From positions 1 through 64,000 of the forward strand of contig QANT01008786.1 of NCBI GenBank assembly GCA_003254885.1: a DNA stretch of 64,000 nt. The letters run 5' to 3'. The notes beneath the pieces were generated by a model. The model searched no databases and was not told where the DNA came from. It saw nothing but the letters and a program-made list of their open reading frames with translations. Numbering within the stretch: position 1 is the first letter of the stretch; each line of letters begins with the position of its first letter. Of the stretch, positions 24,426 through 37,792 are shown piece after piece. A program made the translations under genes and the position numbers. This DNA comes from Purshia tridentata (Eukaryota; Streptophyta; Magnoliopsida; Rosales; Rosaceae).

Positions 24426-25287
24426 GCACAAATCAATAACTTGACTTCAAACTACAAACTCTCAACTCTGAATCGATATTCAGCTGATCGATCGAGCAAC
24501 TCAGATTTAATTTATACCAATTTTTCATTTGGACTATTAAAACAATTTATTTTCATTTGAATGCTTCAGAGATGGTGGATGTGATGTGAGGGAAAGTCCA
24601 CGATCAACTCAACCAACGAATCTCATAATAAAAGTCAAATACGACGAAGCTTAAACAATTCTGAAATACATTACGTAAATTGTAAGTTGTTGACTTGTGA
24701 GTTGGAGCTAGCTAGTCGCCGCTCCCCTTCTAGAACAAGCCTAAAAAATCAGACAAATATTGATAAGATATCGAAAGTTTTTCAGGGGTGTATTGCCATT
24801 TCAATGGAGAAGTTTCATCTTGCAAGTGTATGCATGACAACTTATAATTTGATATCTGCCTATTTAACTCAAATCCTGGTCAAGTATTTGGAACAATAAC
24901 AAATTAATAGGATTTATTTAATTAATAATATACAAATCCTTTTTTCTTTGAAGAAATTATAAGGATAACTTTGTTTTCTTTTTGGGCGAGAATCTGAATT
25001 CTGAAGTGTTGACTCGGCAGAAGTTATTTCTCTTCATCCCTCCACCGAAAATCATACAATAGAGAGATTATTTTCCACCTTATTTTGTTTCTTCTTCTGG
25101 GAGAGCAGAGGGGGGTTGTTTATATGCACGCGTGCACACCACAGAGAGAGAAAAAGAAGAAACAAATAATATGTGATTTCATGAAATAAAAGAGTGCAGA
25201 ATTATACATTTGACTTGCGAGGAAAGTAAGAAATATTTACAGACAAGAAGCTAGGAGAACCCCATCTTCTCAACATGTATCTAACCA
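24426..25287. other. Intergenic between LRR and COL genes
   Basis: Contains the LRR promoter side and the 3' UTR side of the CONSTANS-like gene. No further gene is supported. Confidence 0.5.
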
Positions 25288-27911
25288 TCACGACTCAGGA
25301 GCTTCACTGGCCTTCACAAATCGACCCTTCACTCGCTTCCTTGTATCAGCTCTTGCCTTCCTTGATTCGTACCTTATGTGCTTATCATATCTATTCACAA
25401 AAATGGTACAATATCTATTATCCATTGATGGTTGGTGGGGTAGTGGTAAAATAAGAAGACAGAAGGTAACATACCTTCTATTTTTCTTCTTCTCTTTGTA
25501 ACGTAACATTGCATTGCCTCTGTTTTGAGCAAGCAGCTCCATGTCAACCTTTGTTCCTGCTGCTCTCAAACTGTCGCCTCTCATAAGAAATTGGTCCATA
25601 AAATGGATATCGTTAGAGGCACCAGAACCGTTGTCTTCACCGAAAGCTGATCCGGATGATGGCCGCCCCATAGGGAGGTTGTTGCTCTCAGATGTTGCTG
25701 GCCCCTGACTCCCTCCCGGGTTACTTGAGTTGTTCTGCATTTTCAATTTAAAAATATATCACAACAACTACAAGTATGTGAATGCTAATAACGTACAAGC
25801 CATGGTCTAACAATCAAAAGTTGGCCAGTAAATATCATTTCACATTATACATAGAATATCTATGTGATTCAGTATTTGAACATTGACCCGCCATTTGCAC
25901 ATCCCTTACTAAAACCAGAGGACTATAAAATTTGGATTTCTAGCTGAAATGCATAAAATAGAGGGATTGCCAAAAATGGCATATATTGATTGTGTAGCAT
26001 CTTCAAACCACAACCACTACATTCTAGAAAGCTGTCAAAACTGGTTGAGCATGCTAAATACTTCAATATGACAACAGGCCACATAAGAGAACAATATGCT
26101 ATTACAGTAAATATAATGCCTCGAGAACTGAAAAAAGAAGATTGAATATATAAAAGAATACAGAAAATGCTGCCAGAGGAGTTACGTTGAATGTCATATC
26201 ATGATGTCCAATAGGGTTCATCTGGTATATATCTCCGAACATCTTTGTATCAGCCGAAGATGTTTCTTTCATAAGTTCACTAAAATTCGTAATCATAAAT
26301 CCTGCATCACTTGAACCATATGTGACTTCCAATGGACCTGATTCTTCATGACCCCTCAACCGTCCTAAATGAAAATCCCATATCTGCGAGCCAGCAATAA
26401 GTTAGCATGATTATCACAGGTCCATCCATAACTTAATGCAACTAAAAGCCTTTACAAGAAATCAAAACCTGGAATCATGGGTAAATGGCCTAAAGCGTGG
26501 GGGAATCTATAAAGCACCTTGAAAATGTTTTCATTAGAACCCTTAAATTGAAAAACAATTCAGCCCCTCAAAGCTAAAAGATGGCTTGGATAATGTAAGC
26601 AAAAACAAACAGGGAACCATGTGAGAATACGAGTTCACAATTGATATCTCATAGATGCCATTACAAGAAGCTTTAGATTTAGTAGTAGACATAAGAAGAA
26701 ATTTAAGGAGCATTGTGTGGTCTATAGAGTCTACACATGTGACAATTGTTCACTACAAAAGGAATGAGGGCAATAACACAGATTAAAAATGCAGGAAGGC
26801 ATGTAGAGGTGGGATCTAAATTAACATTGTTTGCATTGCCATATAATAAACAATGACACAAGGCACATGAGGCATGTAGTGTAGATTTCATTATCAATGC
26901 AATGGCAAATTGATTTAGGTACAATACATGACTCCACTGTTGCTTAATTAAGTTCAATTGATAAATAACTAAAAGGACACAAACTGAAAGGAATACCTGA
27001 GTGTTATGAGCATGTGGGTTACCATCCCACAACATGTCTCCGTCGACAATGCCTGCACGGTTCTCTTCGGGCATCATAAGCAGAGACGTAAAGGGAGCTT
27101 GTTGCTGCAACAATGGCTGCGAAGTGGCAGCAGAAGCTACAACCCCATCAACACCACCTCCATTTCCCATATCAATCCCTTCCAAATTGACATTGACATT
27201 GCTCTGCTGCCAACCACTAGTCGGCGGCGTCTGCGGGACCAAATTGTCTTCACCACCACCACCACCACCGTCCAAGTCCCGCTTAAGCAACTCCACCAGC
27301 TGCTTCTGTATCCCCTGCTTCTGCTTCCCGAGGCTGTTGCCCCCACCACTACTGCTTCTCTTGACAATCGGCTCCCCACAGCTCGCTGCATTCGGGGGGT
27401 AAGCGACGCCGTTCTGGGTCGGCACGGTCAAGTCCTGCAGGTTAAAGCCATTCCAAGAGGTGTCTATATGGGGCATGGGCATATCATGCGGTGGCGCACC
27501 AGCGGCCCAGTTCTGGAGGCTCGTCGGGTCGGGTCGAGCCGGGTGCTTGTCCTGGAGATGGAGGCCCCATATGGAGGCGAGCTCGAGTGCAGAAGGGCAT
27601 CCGGAGAAGCCCTGGACGGGGGTGCGATCGTGTGCGGCGGAGACGGAGCAACTGCCGTGGGCGTCCCAGTCGCACTCCTGGCAGAGGACGAGGTTGTCAG
27701 TGGAGCAACGGACGGAGACGACGTCGTTGGTGCAGTTGTCGCAGATCTGAGAACGGAGGTGCTTGCGGGAGAGGGAGTTAGCGGAGTGGACCTGTTGGTC
27801 GCAGAACAAGCAGAGCTTGGCGGAGTCGGCACGACAGTAGAGAACGGCCGGCTGGTCCGTGCAGAAATCGCAGGGCACGCGCTCTCCGGTTCCGGATTTG
27901 GGGGTCACCAT
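25288..27911 (-). CDS. CONSTANS-like B-box/CCT transcription factor (COL14/BBX12-like)
   Basis: This encodes a 491-residue nuclear regulator of the CONSTANS-like group III/IV type. Exons in transcript order: 27911-26997, 26383-26186, 25734-25475 and 25390-25288. Two B-boxes occupy residues ~13-100, starting [20 protein letters not shown] and [20 protein letters not shown], with the zinc-binding Cys/His intact. The middle is Gln-, Gly- and Ser-rich. Exon 2 gives [14 protein letters not shown] and [16 protein letters not shown], typical of the COL14 subgroup. The CCT domain spans the last intron: [11 protein letters not shown] then [20 protein letters not shown]. The CCT domain is the part that binds NF-Y partners and DNA in CO-like proteins. 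The first in-frame ATG opens just before the B-box. It is noteworthy that a MIR169 gene, whose family targets NF-YA, lies 4 kb away. Confidence 0.95.
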
Positions 27912-29048
27912 ATTTGGGATTTGGTGTATGTATGTATATGATTGTTTGAAATTATGAATTGTGAAAGAGAAGAACTGAAGAAGGGAGTGCGAGGGAGTGT
28001 TTTTATTTTGGGTAAAAAGAGAGTAGTGCCCGGAGTAAAATCTGAATGGGAAGACAATCTTTCTTTCTATCTTGGGAAGTTGCTGTGTATTATTAAAAGT
28101 TTGGTCCTAATAAAATATCTTTGAAAATGGAGCCCATTTGGTAAAATAACATCATCGTCGTCATTATCATACACCTTTTTGCTGCGGTGGCATCTGGCAT
28201 GGCATGTTAATATGTTATACTGATTTTCTCTTTCTCAGTCTCAGACTCAAACTCTTAGCTGTGAAATGAATAGTATGCAGCAAGAATTCAATTGGTTGAA
28301 TTTAATAACTTTTTAGCCGTCCGTAATTGATCTGGACGGTGGAGATGGGTCTTCATAAAATTGGGTTGGTCAGCGACAAAGGGGCAGAATCGCTATTATT
28401 AAGTAAAGCGATTGGGTTCGTTAAACTTTGAGCTGGGTAGTATTAAAATTTTGACGTCATTCCTTTCCTTTAATAGATTTTCATAATTATATGATAGTAC
28501 CGGATGATCAAATTAACTTACTTTTCGGTACTCAGCGATTCCCTCACTTCATTCCCTTTCCCAATCCCATTGCTAGAATTAATTTTACAATTTTTTATCG
28601 AAGACAATAGGATCTGTCTTAACTCTTTCGTCCTACCTAATAAGAAGAAGTAAAAGAGGGTGAGGGTTTCTCATAATCCAAACTGTAGATTACACATGCC
28701 ATGAGATTTACACCATGTTTGCTTCAACTGCTCAGATATTTTTGCCCTTGGACTTGGACTCTCAATCACTTTGTTAAATTTAGGAAAAGTAATACTATTG
28801 TCATGTTTGATACATAAGATTAAGATTAAAAAAGTTAAATAACTAGATTAATGTGTAATTAATAAAAATATGGAGGGTATGGGTATCTTCTATTTTAAAA
28901 AAAGAATATTGAAAAAGATAGATTAACCACGTAAGTAAATTTATTCCACTAAGTCTTACTATTTTTATAGATATAAGAAGGAATATGTATTCCCTTATAA
29001 CTAATCATCTTATTTCTTGGTCAGGTAAGAAGTTTCTTGTTTAAATAC
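27912..29048. other. Intergenic, upstream of the COL gene
   Basis: Holds the 5' leader and promoter of the COL gene. No other feature can be supported. Confidence 0.5.
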
Positions 29049-29051
29049 TTA

Positions 29052-29844
29052 GGGCACATTTACTTACCCGTAATCGGAATCAGACATGTATCGAAATGAG
29101 TAGTAATCGGAGTGAACATGAATCGAAGTGAGCAGGAATCAGAATGAACATGAATGAGAGTGAATATGAATCGGAATCAAGTATTCTCATTAACGTGTTT
29201 ACTAACTGTTATGAATGGAAATAAAAATAAAGTTGATTTACATAAACATATTTACTAACTAGCAAGTGTCGGAGTCAAAATGAGTTTAATTACTAAAATG
29301 CCCTTATACATCTATTATATTTATGTCAACTATTTATTAATCATAATTTTTTAAATAATGAATATTCATTGTATTAAAAATAAATTTCACTCCAATATTT
29401 TGCAAACAATTAATTTTTATACCTTATATGATAATTTATAATAATTTTTAAATATTGATGTGATGTTGAGATAAGATTTATTTTTAATGTGATATTGTGT
29501 CATTGATTTTTTGCAATTAATATGTATAATTAAGTTGTAAATTTAAAATTTTACTTTAATTATATTTGTAATATAAGGGCATTTTTGAATTTTTATTAAA
29601 TGTGTAAGGGCATTTTGGACAAAAAAATTTCTTTTCCTTTCCCCCTCCCCCAATCCCAACCCCCCAGGAGTGACAATCCTCCAAAATCAAGAATGACACT
29701 CTTGATTTTGGTAGGTCCTACAATTTTTTTTTCTTTTTTCAAATTAGTAAACATGAGAATGGTAATGAGAATCATTTTCAAATACAAATAAACACTTGAA
29801 TGAAAATATCTCCATGGATGCCATTCTCATAAGTAAACATGCCC
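29052..29844. mobile_element. PIF/Harbinger-like MITE, 793 bp, TTA target duplication
   Basis: The ends are GGGCACATTTACTTACC and, inverted, AAGTAAACATGCCC. Both sides are flanked by TTA, the usual PIF/Harbinger target duplication. The inside is AT-rich and has subterminal GAATCGGAGTGA-like repeats on the left. It carries no transposase. The superfamily is inferred from target site and end sequence. Confidence 0.78.
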
Positions 29845-29847
29845 TTA

Positions 29848-31919
29848 ATATTAATTATTGAGATTAAGAATGGCAGTGAGCGGTCCAAATCAACTAAGGC
29901 TTTTTAAAAGACTAATTGTAAATGTGATTTCCATGGACGGTACCATAAAGGAAAGGTTTGATACATGATTGATGAGGTCAACTCTCTTTTCTCTGTGCGT
30001 GACTCGCACATGACTCAGACCATTTGGAATTCCAAGTTTGATGCAGGTATGGATTTGCGGCTTTCTTGATTCTTGTGACGGTGTTCGTCATCCGTGACGT
30101 CCTTTCCCCACCGTCCTAGGAATTTTCAATTTTTTCTTAATTGTTCATATGTTCCATATTTTGTTTGTTTTAATTTTAACGAGATAATATTGAGGTCACA
30201 CAAGTCACAAATTCATTGTACGGTACGGACTGTCTCTATCATATCTTACTTTTTTCTACCCTATTTTATTTTGACAGCTTCTCATTCGGATAGTAGTGGC
30301 CCAGTGGAGTACATCATAAGGATCAAAAACTATATCTTACAAAACAAAAATGTATCTTTCAAAAGGATTTTAAGTCACATAAATATCTGCATATAGTGTC
30401 CGCACCGCAAACATATTTTATCTTTACTTAACACAAAAATTTACAAAATTACTTCAAACATTTTGGTAGAAGTTGGTAATACTTTAGTTGGGCTGGCCTG
30501 ATACAAACTGGGCTTTTTTCTCTCTAGGAAGTTGGTAGAAGTTGCATGTTAAAAATTAAATTAAAAATCTTAGAAATACATGTAAGTATGCCTAGTATGT
30601 AGCATTCTTTTTTACGATATATAAAATCATATGGGTCAATGAATAATACATGCTCTATCGAAATTCCTTCATCACTAATATCAGATGAAATAATGAATGC
30701 ATGTAAGAATGCCTAGTATGTGCACTGCGACGATCTCCAAATCTGCTCATCAAGTGATGATGTAAAAGTTTTAATTTAATTATATACTTGAGACTCCAGA
30801 GACCAAAATGAAATCGATCGAGTTGGCCTGTAAATGCCCATAAGATATATGCTTGACAACTCCATGCACTGTATTTTTCTTGTTATTCCATGGAAGGGAG
30901 GCAGAAAGAGCAAAAGGATAGACATAAATTGGGAGAGAATTATTTAATGTATTTTGGGTTCTTTGTTTATGGAAGAAGCTTGGTATATAACATACATCTT
31001 AGGAGTTGAAATCCCCAAGAGGTTGAAGGTAGGATTCGTATCACACAACCTCGACACCTATGCAAGTCAAAAGAGTTTCCAACATATCCCACAACCACTA
31101 AATATGCCCACACCTTGGACATTGCAGATAGGGCACAAGGCTGATCGATGACCCAATTGAGATGTGGCATTTCATGTGGTGCTTTGGTGCACAGACATGG
31201 ACTCTTGGCTTTCTAGTAGGTGGACATGTGGCTTGGGTTGACACTAATTGTCGGAATTGGAATTGGAATAATATATGCGACCATACACAAAATGAATGGA
31301 AGAAATGGCTCATCAATCCACCCATCACTTACGTTAGGGTCGGGTTCTGTCAACTTGACTAGAAACCAAATATTTCTTTTTGAGATTTTGTTCCTCATCT
31401 CCAGTCTCCACCCCCAGTTTCAAAGTATGGTCAAAAGTCAAAACCCTTTCTCGTCCAATGCAGTAAATGGTTAATTAGCAAAACCCAAACCATGATTATG
31501 ATAAATTAAAGGAAAAGATATGCACACAAAATGACATGAAATCAATTTCCCAAAAGCCATTGGAAATAGGCGATTAAGATGCACAAGTCTGAGCAATGGC
31601 AGAGCGACATGTGAGGGCATGCTTTTTAAATTATTTAGATATATATAAATATGGATAATGGATAAGATAATATAGCATTTTTAGGAGGAAGAAATATATC
31701 CTATATACATCTATCTGCAACAGTAGTACTGTAGTGCAGCATTATCATGAAGCAGAGGTCCAGAGAAGACCCATCATTGAACATGGGCGGCCTACGTTGG
31801 GCCATGCAAGTCATCCCCAAGAATATATTCCACGACAATAACTTTGATGATTGGATCATGCAGATGGATATGAGAATACTAATGAGTTCTTTTTTACGTA
31901 GTGATATATGAATCTAATG
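29848..31919. other. Intergenic, upstream of MIR169
   Basis: No gene is supported. The phrase GAATGCCTAGTATGT or a close variant occurs twice (about 30587 and 30707), a minor repeat. Confidence 0.45.
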
Positions 31920-31943
31920 CACGTGGCTCATTGGCTATAAATA
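31920..31943 (+). promoter_or_regulatory. MIR169 core promoter: G-box, inverted CCAAT, TATA
   Basis: CACGTGG (31920-31926), ATTGG (31930-31934, an inverted CCAAT box) and TATAAATA (31936-31943) sit in tight order about 120 bp upstream of the miR169 hairpin. This predicts a transcription start near 31965-31975. Motif identity is read directly. Activity is inferred. Confidence 0.6.
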
Positions 31944-32062
31944 CAAGGGAGCAATGCATTGGACAAGCAGGCAGAGGAGGTTTAGGTTATATATATCGAT
32001 CTTGTATACTTTATATATACGATCGATGATGATGAGGAAGAAAGGTCCTACATGAGGATAAA

Positions 32063-32248
32063 GAGCCTTGTTTTGTAGCCAAGGATGACTTGCCTGTAGC
32101 CTCCCAAGGGGTCGATCTCAAAATATGATATACACTTCACATTGAGTTAATGCGTATATGTGAGGGACATGCATTGGCTATAAATCTAGCTAGGGAAAGA
32201 CTCCTTATGTGGTATACAGGCAGTCTCCTTGGCTACCGAGACAGGCAC
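32063..32248 (+). ncRNA. MIR169: MIR169 primary microRNA hairpin
   Basis: The mature miRNA begins at 32076 (TAGCCAAGGATGACTTGCC, continuing to 32096 or 32097) and matches the miR169h-n sequence known from Arabidopsis. The star strand lies at about 32218-32237 (GGCAGTCTCCTTGGCTACC). The two arms pair almost perfectly with one small bulge. The stem extends below through GCCTTGTTTTG paired to CGAGACAGGC, and above through CCTCCCAAGGGG paired to CTCCTTATGTGG. The loop is ~100 nt, long but normal for MIR169. The family guides cleavage of NF-YA mRNAs in drought, nitrogen and flowering responses. This is one precursor; no second copy was found in the window. Confidence 0.93.
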
Positions 32249-33817
32249 TTATCTTTCATGCTGGACCTCTTCTTCCATGGACTCAAACCACTGCTCAGAC
32301 AACTCGATCAAATAAGAGGTAGATGTTTTTATTTCATCTCTCAATATATTTTTAATTGTTAACAATCACAATCTGAATGATATATGCCGCTGATTACTGT
32401 TATGCACGGGTCTGTGGCGACGTTATTTTTGTACGGCATCGATCATGGTGTATAACTCTGGCTTGTTCATACGGACTCTTACAAATTGTACTGTGCTATT
32501 TATCTTACCGTTCAAGATGCTCATAGAACCAATGTGGTATACAGTATAAATTTGTGAAATCCGATCATATTTTTTCTACTTCGGGTCACGGAATAACAAC
32601 TAAGATTTGAATTCATAGTAGTGCCTCTTCTTTCATTTAGGAAGCCTACCTTAATGTTTATGGCTCACCGCATGTGACCGTGACCTGGATTTTGACTTGG
32701 TCCAATTAACACAGCTATTAATAATTGGACCTCTTTACTCTACCCATCTTCTCAACCTTGATATATTTTTTGGTTTTGGTTCTGGTCCATACCTGCTGAC
32801 GTTATTGATATGAGATACTAGACAAAGGCCCAAACCAAAGCGGTTTGTCCACACACCTACACCGAAAGAAAAAATCCCTTAGCCGGGAGGTGTCTCTGTA
32901 AATAATAGAGAAATTCTTTCCTAGAATTATTGTCTATAACTGATCTCTCACATCCAAACCTAACTTTTACAATCTACTCACGTCTATATGCACTGCAACC
33001 ACCATGTGTACAAGCAAAGCATGGTCCAGCACCAAGTATGACACTAACGCACAACCAATGTGATCCGGACTCTATGCCATGCAAAGACATTTTTTGAAAA
33101 TTGAGAACATGTTCGATAGAGCTGAGTTTTATATTTTCAGCATCAGATCTAAAATCATAATCAGGCAGTAACTTCCACATACACCAATAGTCCCAATTAC
33201 ATCCCTAAGTAAACTAGCCATTAGAATTGTACTATTAGGATGAACAATCTAAATCCCAAGAAAGATTGCATTATCATGGATGTCAATTTCCAACTATTCT
33301 ATTATTCCGAATTAAATTTATCTCTTCCATTTTTGAGACACAGTGTTGGGAGTTTAAATGAAGAGGAATCTAAGCATTTCAAGAAATGAGCACCATGATG
33401 ACTACATTTTTTGTTAGGAACCTGATGACTAAATTTTGGTACCTTCTTGATCAACCTAGTATGGCCCCTAAAACAACTTAAAACTACCAAAACAGGTCTT
33501 TTAAACACCAAATGGCTGAGAAACCTTCAAACATCTAAGGTGCAGTGCAGCTCTATGAATAATGAAATTGGCAAATGCATTCTATTAAAAGCTTCAATAT
33601 ATTGAAAATTATTATCAAATCTGTAGACTGTACTATAGCAGCCACCGTTTTTCCAAACTCCATATGGATGTCAATGAGAAATAGTTTCATACAGCATTTT
33701 AAAACTATAGGTACCAGCAATCTTTGGCTATATATGGGTGCAAAGAAGCACAGAAGAAGCCGCATACATAGAGTGAAAGCACGCACGGTGGGAATGTGAA
33801 GAAGAAGAAGAAGAAAC
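32249..33817. other. Intergenic between MIR169 and the LITAF gene
   Basis: No gene is supported. It includes the likely 3' part of the pri-miRNA and the 3' UTR side of the minus-strand LITAF gene. Confidence 0.45.
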
Positions 33818-34432
33818 TTATCGTGCAGGCAATGCAAAGCTATGCTCTGTCCAGTTTGGAGGATCCATGACAGCACAAGCATCTGACTTCTCAAAATCAG
33901 CAACCTACAAAGAAACCCAATGTTCAATTGCTAAGCAAAATGGTCTTTCCATCAAGTAGCCATAGACTCAGATAGAGTGGTACCTTTTCATTGCAGCTTG
34001 GGCAATAATGATACTTATGCCAGAGGCAGTCCATTGAAGGCATTAGGAAGCAAATTCCAAGCATCATAGGAACCATACAACCAATAACAGCTGCCAGACT
34101 TGGTTTTGAACTGAAGATAGAAGATTCAACATCAACATATATTATCCATCATAAACAACCCAATTTCTTTCAAAAATCCCCATTAACATCAAAACCAAAT
34201 AAATCCCAATAAATTAATTAATATACCTGACGGTAGTGAGTCCGGAATTGCCACAGAAAACGCAGTTGAAAGGAGCGGGAGTGTCTCTGTAAATGGTCTG
34301 ATGAATAGGAATGCCTTTGGGGTCTTCATACACCGCGTTTGGCGGGATCGCTCCTGCTTGGTAAGGATTCTCCACCACGTAGAATGGCACTCCGACCACC
34401 GGCTCATCCATCTTCGCCTCCATCTTCGACAT
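33818..34432 (-). CDS. LITAF-domain protein (GILP-like)
   Basis: This encodes a 139-residue LITAF-domain membrane protein, like Arabidopsis GILP (At5g13190), which binds LSD1 and restrains cell death. Exons in transcript order: 34432-34227, 34110-33984 and 33904-33818. The N-terminal half is short and proline-rich (GVPFYVVENPYQAGAIPPN). The first zinc knuckle is NCVFCGNSG. A hydrophobic segment follows (VIGCMVPMMLGICFLMPSM) that dips into the membrane. The second knuckle is HYCPSCNEK. The tail VADFEKSDACAVMDPPNW ends in FALPAR. All junctions are in phase. An ATG earlier in another frame (34455) does not continue into the domain. Confidence 0.93.
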
Positions 34433-34593
34433 CTCTGCTTTGTGACTGGTGTCAAAATCTTGTGATGAGTTTGGGTTTTCTAGTGCAAGAAATTGGCTGA
34501 TTTTACAAGGGAAACGCGGCTTTGATCGAGCAGATGGAAACTTCTTGTAATGACTAGAATGTCCCTTGGGGTCTAAGCAATTGACTTTTAAAC

Positions 34594-34603
34594 CTTCTAG
34601 AAG
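34594..34603. promoter_or_regulatory. Heat-shock-element-like palindrome
   Basis: CTTCTAGAAG, a perfect TTC-nn-GAA palindrome, lies ~160 bp upstream of the LITAF start codon. One inverted pair only is weaker than a canonical three-unit element. Function is inferred. Confidence 0.35.
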
Positions 34604-37600
34604 GTGGCGACTATTGGACCCACAAGGGCCACAACCAACCCCTCAAAATTTCCAAGTTTCTTTTGAAAGAATTTGGGCTCTCTTTGGACCTTGGGCTTCC
34701 ACTTTCTTTACCATGAACTACTCCTATTCATGTACATGAGGTTGGGTTATCAGTGAACCTAATAGTATGAAGCCCAAAACAAAAAGGACTTAATAAGAGG
34801 GACATGTAAGAACAATATGTTGATTTCTGAGCATGCATATTTATAGAGAAGAGCATTTTAGGTGGCGTAAGCAAAGATTTATCTTCCAGTAAACACGAAT
34901 TACAGAATATAAATAAGAGCACTGCGTTGCGTGGAGAAACGAGAAGCACGCACTCTGTACGCCCCAAAGGCCAAGGCCTGAAGACCACTAGGGGATGTTC
35001 CCTTCCTCCTTAACTAAATAAATAAATTCGATAACTCGATCATTGCAAAATGTGCATTGCATTTGCATTTGCAGCAGGGAATGAATTGGGAATCTCGCTC
35101 TGTTCAAATCAAACATACCATCTTTAATTAATTTATATTAATGTTCTGCAAATTGCTAGTTTTATTTTTTCTCTTTCTATTGCTGCAAATTGGTGATACC
35201 TAAAAGTTAAAACAACCCATGTGGCAATATTGTAGGTATAGCTAGCTAGCTACAACTAGAAGCCTTGGAAACAAAACACCTAAAATGAGCTTAACTAATT
35301 GGTTTTCTTTTCACACAACTATGTTGGCATATATGTGGCAGATCAGAGACTGTGTTCGACTGCATACATGCTTTGACTGATGCCATGCCCGTCTTAGCCA
35401 GGCAGCAAAATTTGTGAAGAGGAGATTTCACACTGCACGTTCTTCCTGCATAATACTGCATATATAGGACTGGCTTTAATCCATGTCGCTGCATTAACAG
35501 AATAAAAGGGTACGACGAAGTTGACTATTATCTAAATAAACATAAATACATTCAAATTTTCTTTAATTCTCGTTGAAAACACTGGCTGCCAGCTAATGAT
35601 GATAATTATGATGATGGTGAAAACTGGTTGTCTAGCTAAAGTTTGAACTAATTATTATTTATCAAAACAACCAATCATGTTTCATGGTTGGCTGACACGG
35701 AGTACCATTGAGTTTATATATTAATGATATACTTGAGAAATTAATATTACTTGTTTCATTCCTTTCCTATTAAGAATTTTTCTTGTATTTGGTATTTGAA
35801 AGGAATCAATATATTAATTAAAATAACTAAATAACAAAGTATAGAGTACGTGCTAGCTAGAATATTAATTAATATAATTAATTGCGATGGAAGATGGAGA
35901 TCCGTGATGGGTTTCTGAATTTGAATAGCAATAGAAAAGCAGTAGAACATCCCGAGGAGTCCCCCGGCGGTAGCATGCAACTGCATGTAGCAGAGGGAAT
36001 ATAAATGCAGAGATGAGAGAGAGAAAGAGTGTCAGACTGGTACTAAAAGTAGGAGAATAGATTCCACAAACAGGAAAAATCTGAGGGATCGATCTGAAGC
36101 TGAAGGTATAGCTAAATTGCAAACACCCATCTCCATCTCATCTCGTGAACTAAATTACAAAGGGATCCAAACCACCAATATTCTTGCCTTCCTAGTTCCT
36201 AATTGCATCACATCTTCAATTTTACTCTACTCTTCATCTCTACCATCCACTTTTCTTCAAATTTATTTACTTTCATGTTACGCATGGTTCCAAGGTCTTT
36301 GGATTTTATATTTTCGCACTCTTTCATAAGGTTTGATAGGGTAGATATGCAATTGCATGATACAAAATCAATGGCGCTTTATTGTATCAATTGCTTTCAA
36401 GTATATTTTAATTCGAGAGTTTGACGCTGCAAGTGAGTTTCTTTTTAAGTAAATTTCAAATAAATCAATAAAAGAAGATATAAACTTAATTTATGAGATG
36501 AGAGCCTTCCATCGGTTTGGCTCTATTTGATTATTAATAAAGATATTAGTATATTATGATTTGACTTTGAATTCCTAAAACTCTACAAACTTCATATATT
36601 GCCAAACCCACTAAATTGATCTAATAAAATTACGATATATCATTAGATTAAGGCTTATTTGCAAATTTACTCGCTTAAACTATAGTTTCGTTTTATTTTA
36701 TCCCTATAAAATTTATTGTCACAATTTATTCTTTGATATTTCTCAAGTTTCTCGTATAATCTTAAACTATCAAATTTGTCAATTCTACACTTAATTTACC
36801 CATGCCACGTAAACAACATGTAACTAATTCAAACGATTAAATAGACAAGCTTTACTTTAACTATAATTCTAGAATATAAATTTTCAAATAAGTCATAGAC
36901 TAAAGATAGGTTTAAAGTTTCAAACTGTTGTGAATGTGATATGTACATATTATTTTGTATATTAAAAACTAAATATTGACGACTATATTAATATCAATCA
37001 ACGTACAATTCTGTTTGTTTGAAATTATCATCATTTATGGGGAGTTGTCGCGTGGTCAGACGCGGGTATCAAAGCCCTCATCCCTCCCGCCATTTGAAAA
37101 CGCCAGCCACCAACTTCTTTTTACTATTTTTGCATTGGGAAATTACTCAAGTACCCTAACATCAAAAGCACAGAGTTATGTGCTTCCCGGACAAGCTTTT
37201 GTAAGTGCGGTCATCGGCCACTGAAAGAGAGAAGGAAAAAAAAAGGCTACCCACATTTTCGAAACCAGAAACTGTTAATTGTCAATTTGTCACAGAAAAT
37301 TCCGGCATCAGTTTTGGTAATTGCGTTTTACCGGGTCTTTGCTTTTTTAATTTGTATTCACCCAACTTAAATAATTTATTATTATTTAGTCCCTTAACTT
37401 TTTCAGTGATTAGGGAACAGTGCTTACTGTCACGCGCGTCGATGGCGTCTGTGATGTTCAAAGCAGTGGAAGCGATCATGTGAGACAAAGTGCAAGTTAC
37501 CAACTGTAGCTGGTCCAACCTGGGGGTTCGATCAAAGATTCCCACGCGCATTTACAGAACGTGAACTCCTATTCAACCCACTCATCTCATCTCAGAGTTG

Positions 37601-37792
37601 GGAAATCAAATCAAATCACTCTCTATCTGTTCGTGACTTTGTTATATTCTCCCTTCTAAAAATCCCACCTTTAATTTCTCTCTCTCTCTCTCTCTCTCTC
37701 TGAGTCTCTGAGTCTCTGTTGTGACCTGTGTGATTTTTGTTTTAATTTTTGAAGATCGATCATTCATTCTGTATCATATTCCGGGCTTTTGT
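34604..37792. other. Intergenic between divergent LITAF and CFL1-like genes
   Basis: No gene is supported over 3.2 kb. The last ~350 bp is the CFL1-like leader with a CT repeat (about 37678-37701). The region 36640-36950 has the repetitive AT-rich texture of old retroelement sequence. Confidence 0.5.

Noticed and set aside
27006-27941. 311-codon plus-strand open frame
   Set aside because: It is the antisense shadow of the GC-rich first exon of the CONSTANS-like gene; its composition is skewed and it matches no family.
32172-32185. Second MIR169 copy signalled by a repeated promoter phrase
   Set aside because: No second mature/star pair exists; the phrase is inside the loop of the same hairpin.
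37721-37792. Upstream extension of the CFL1-like protein
   Set aside because: It starts at a GTG and has no ATG; plant genes rarely use it, and the family start fits 37793 or 37817.
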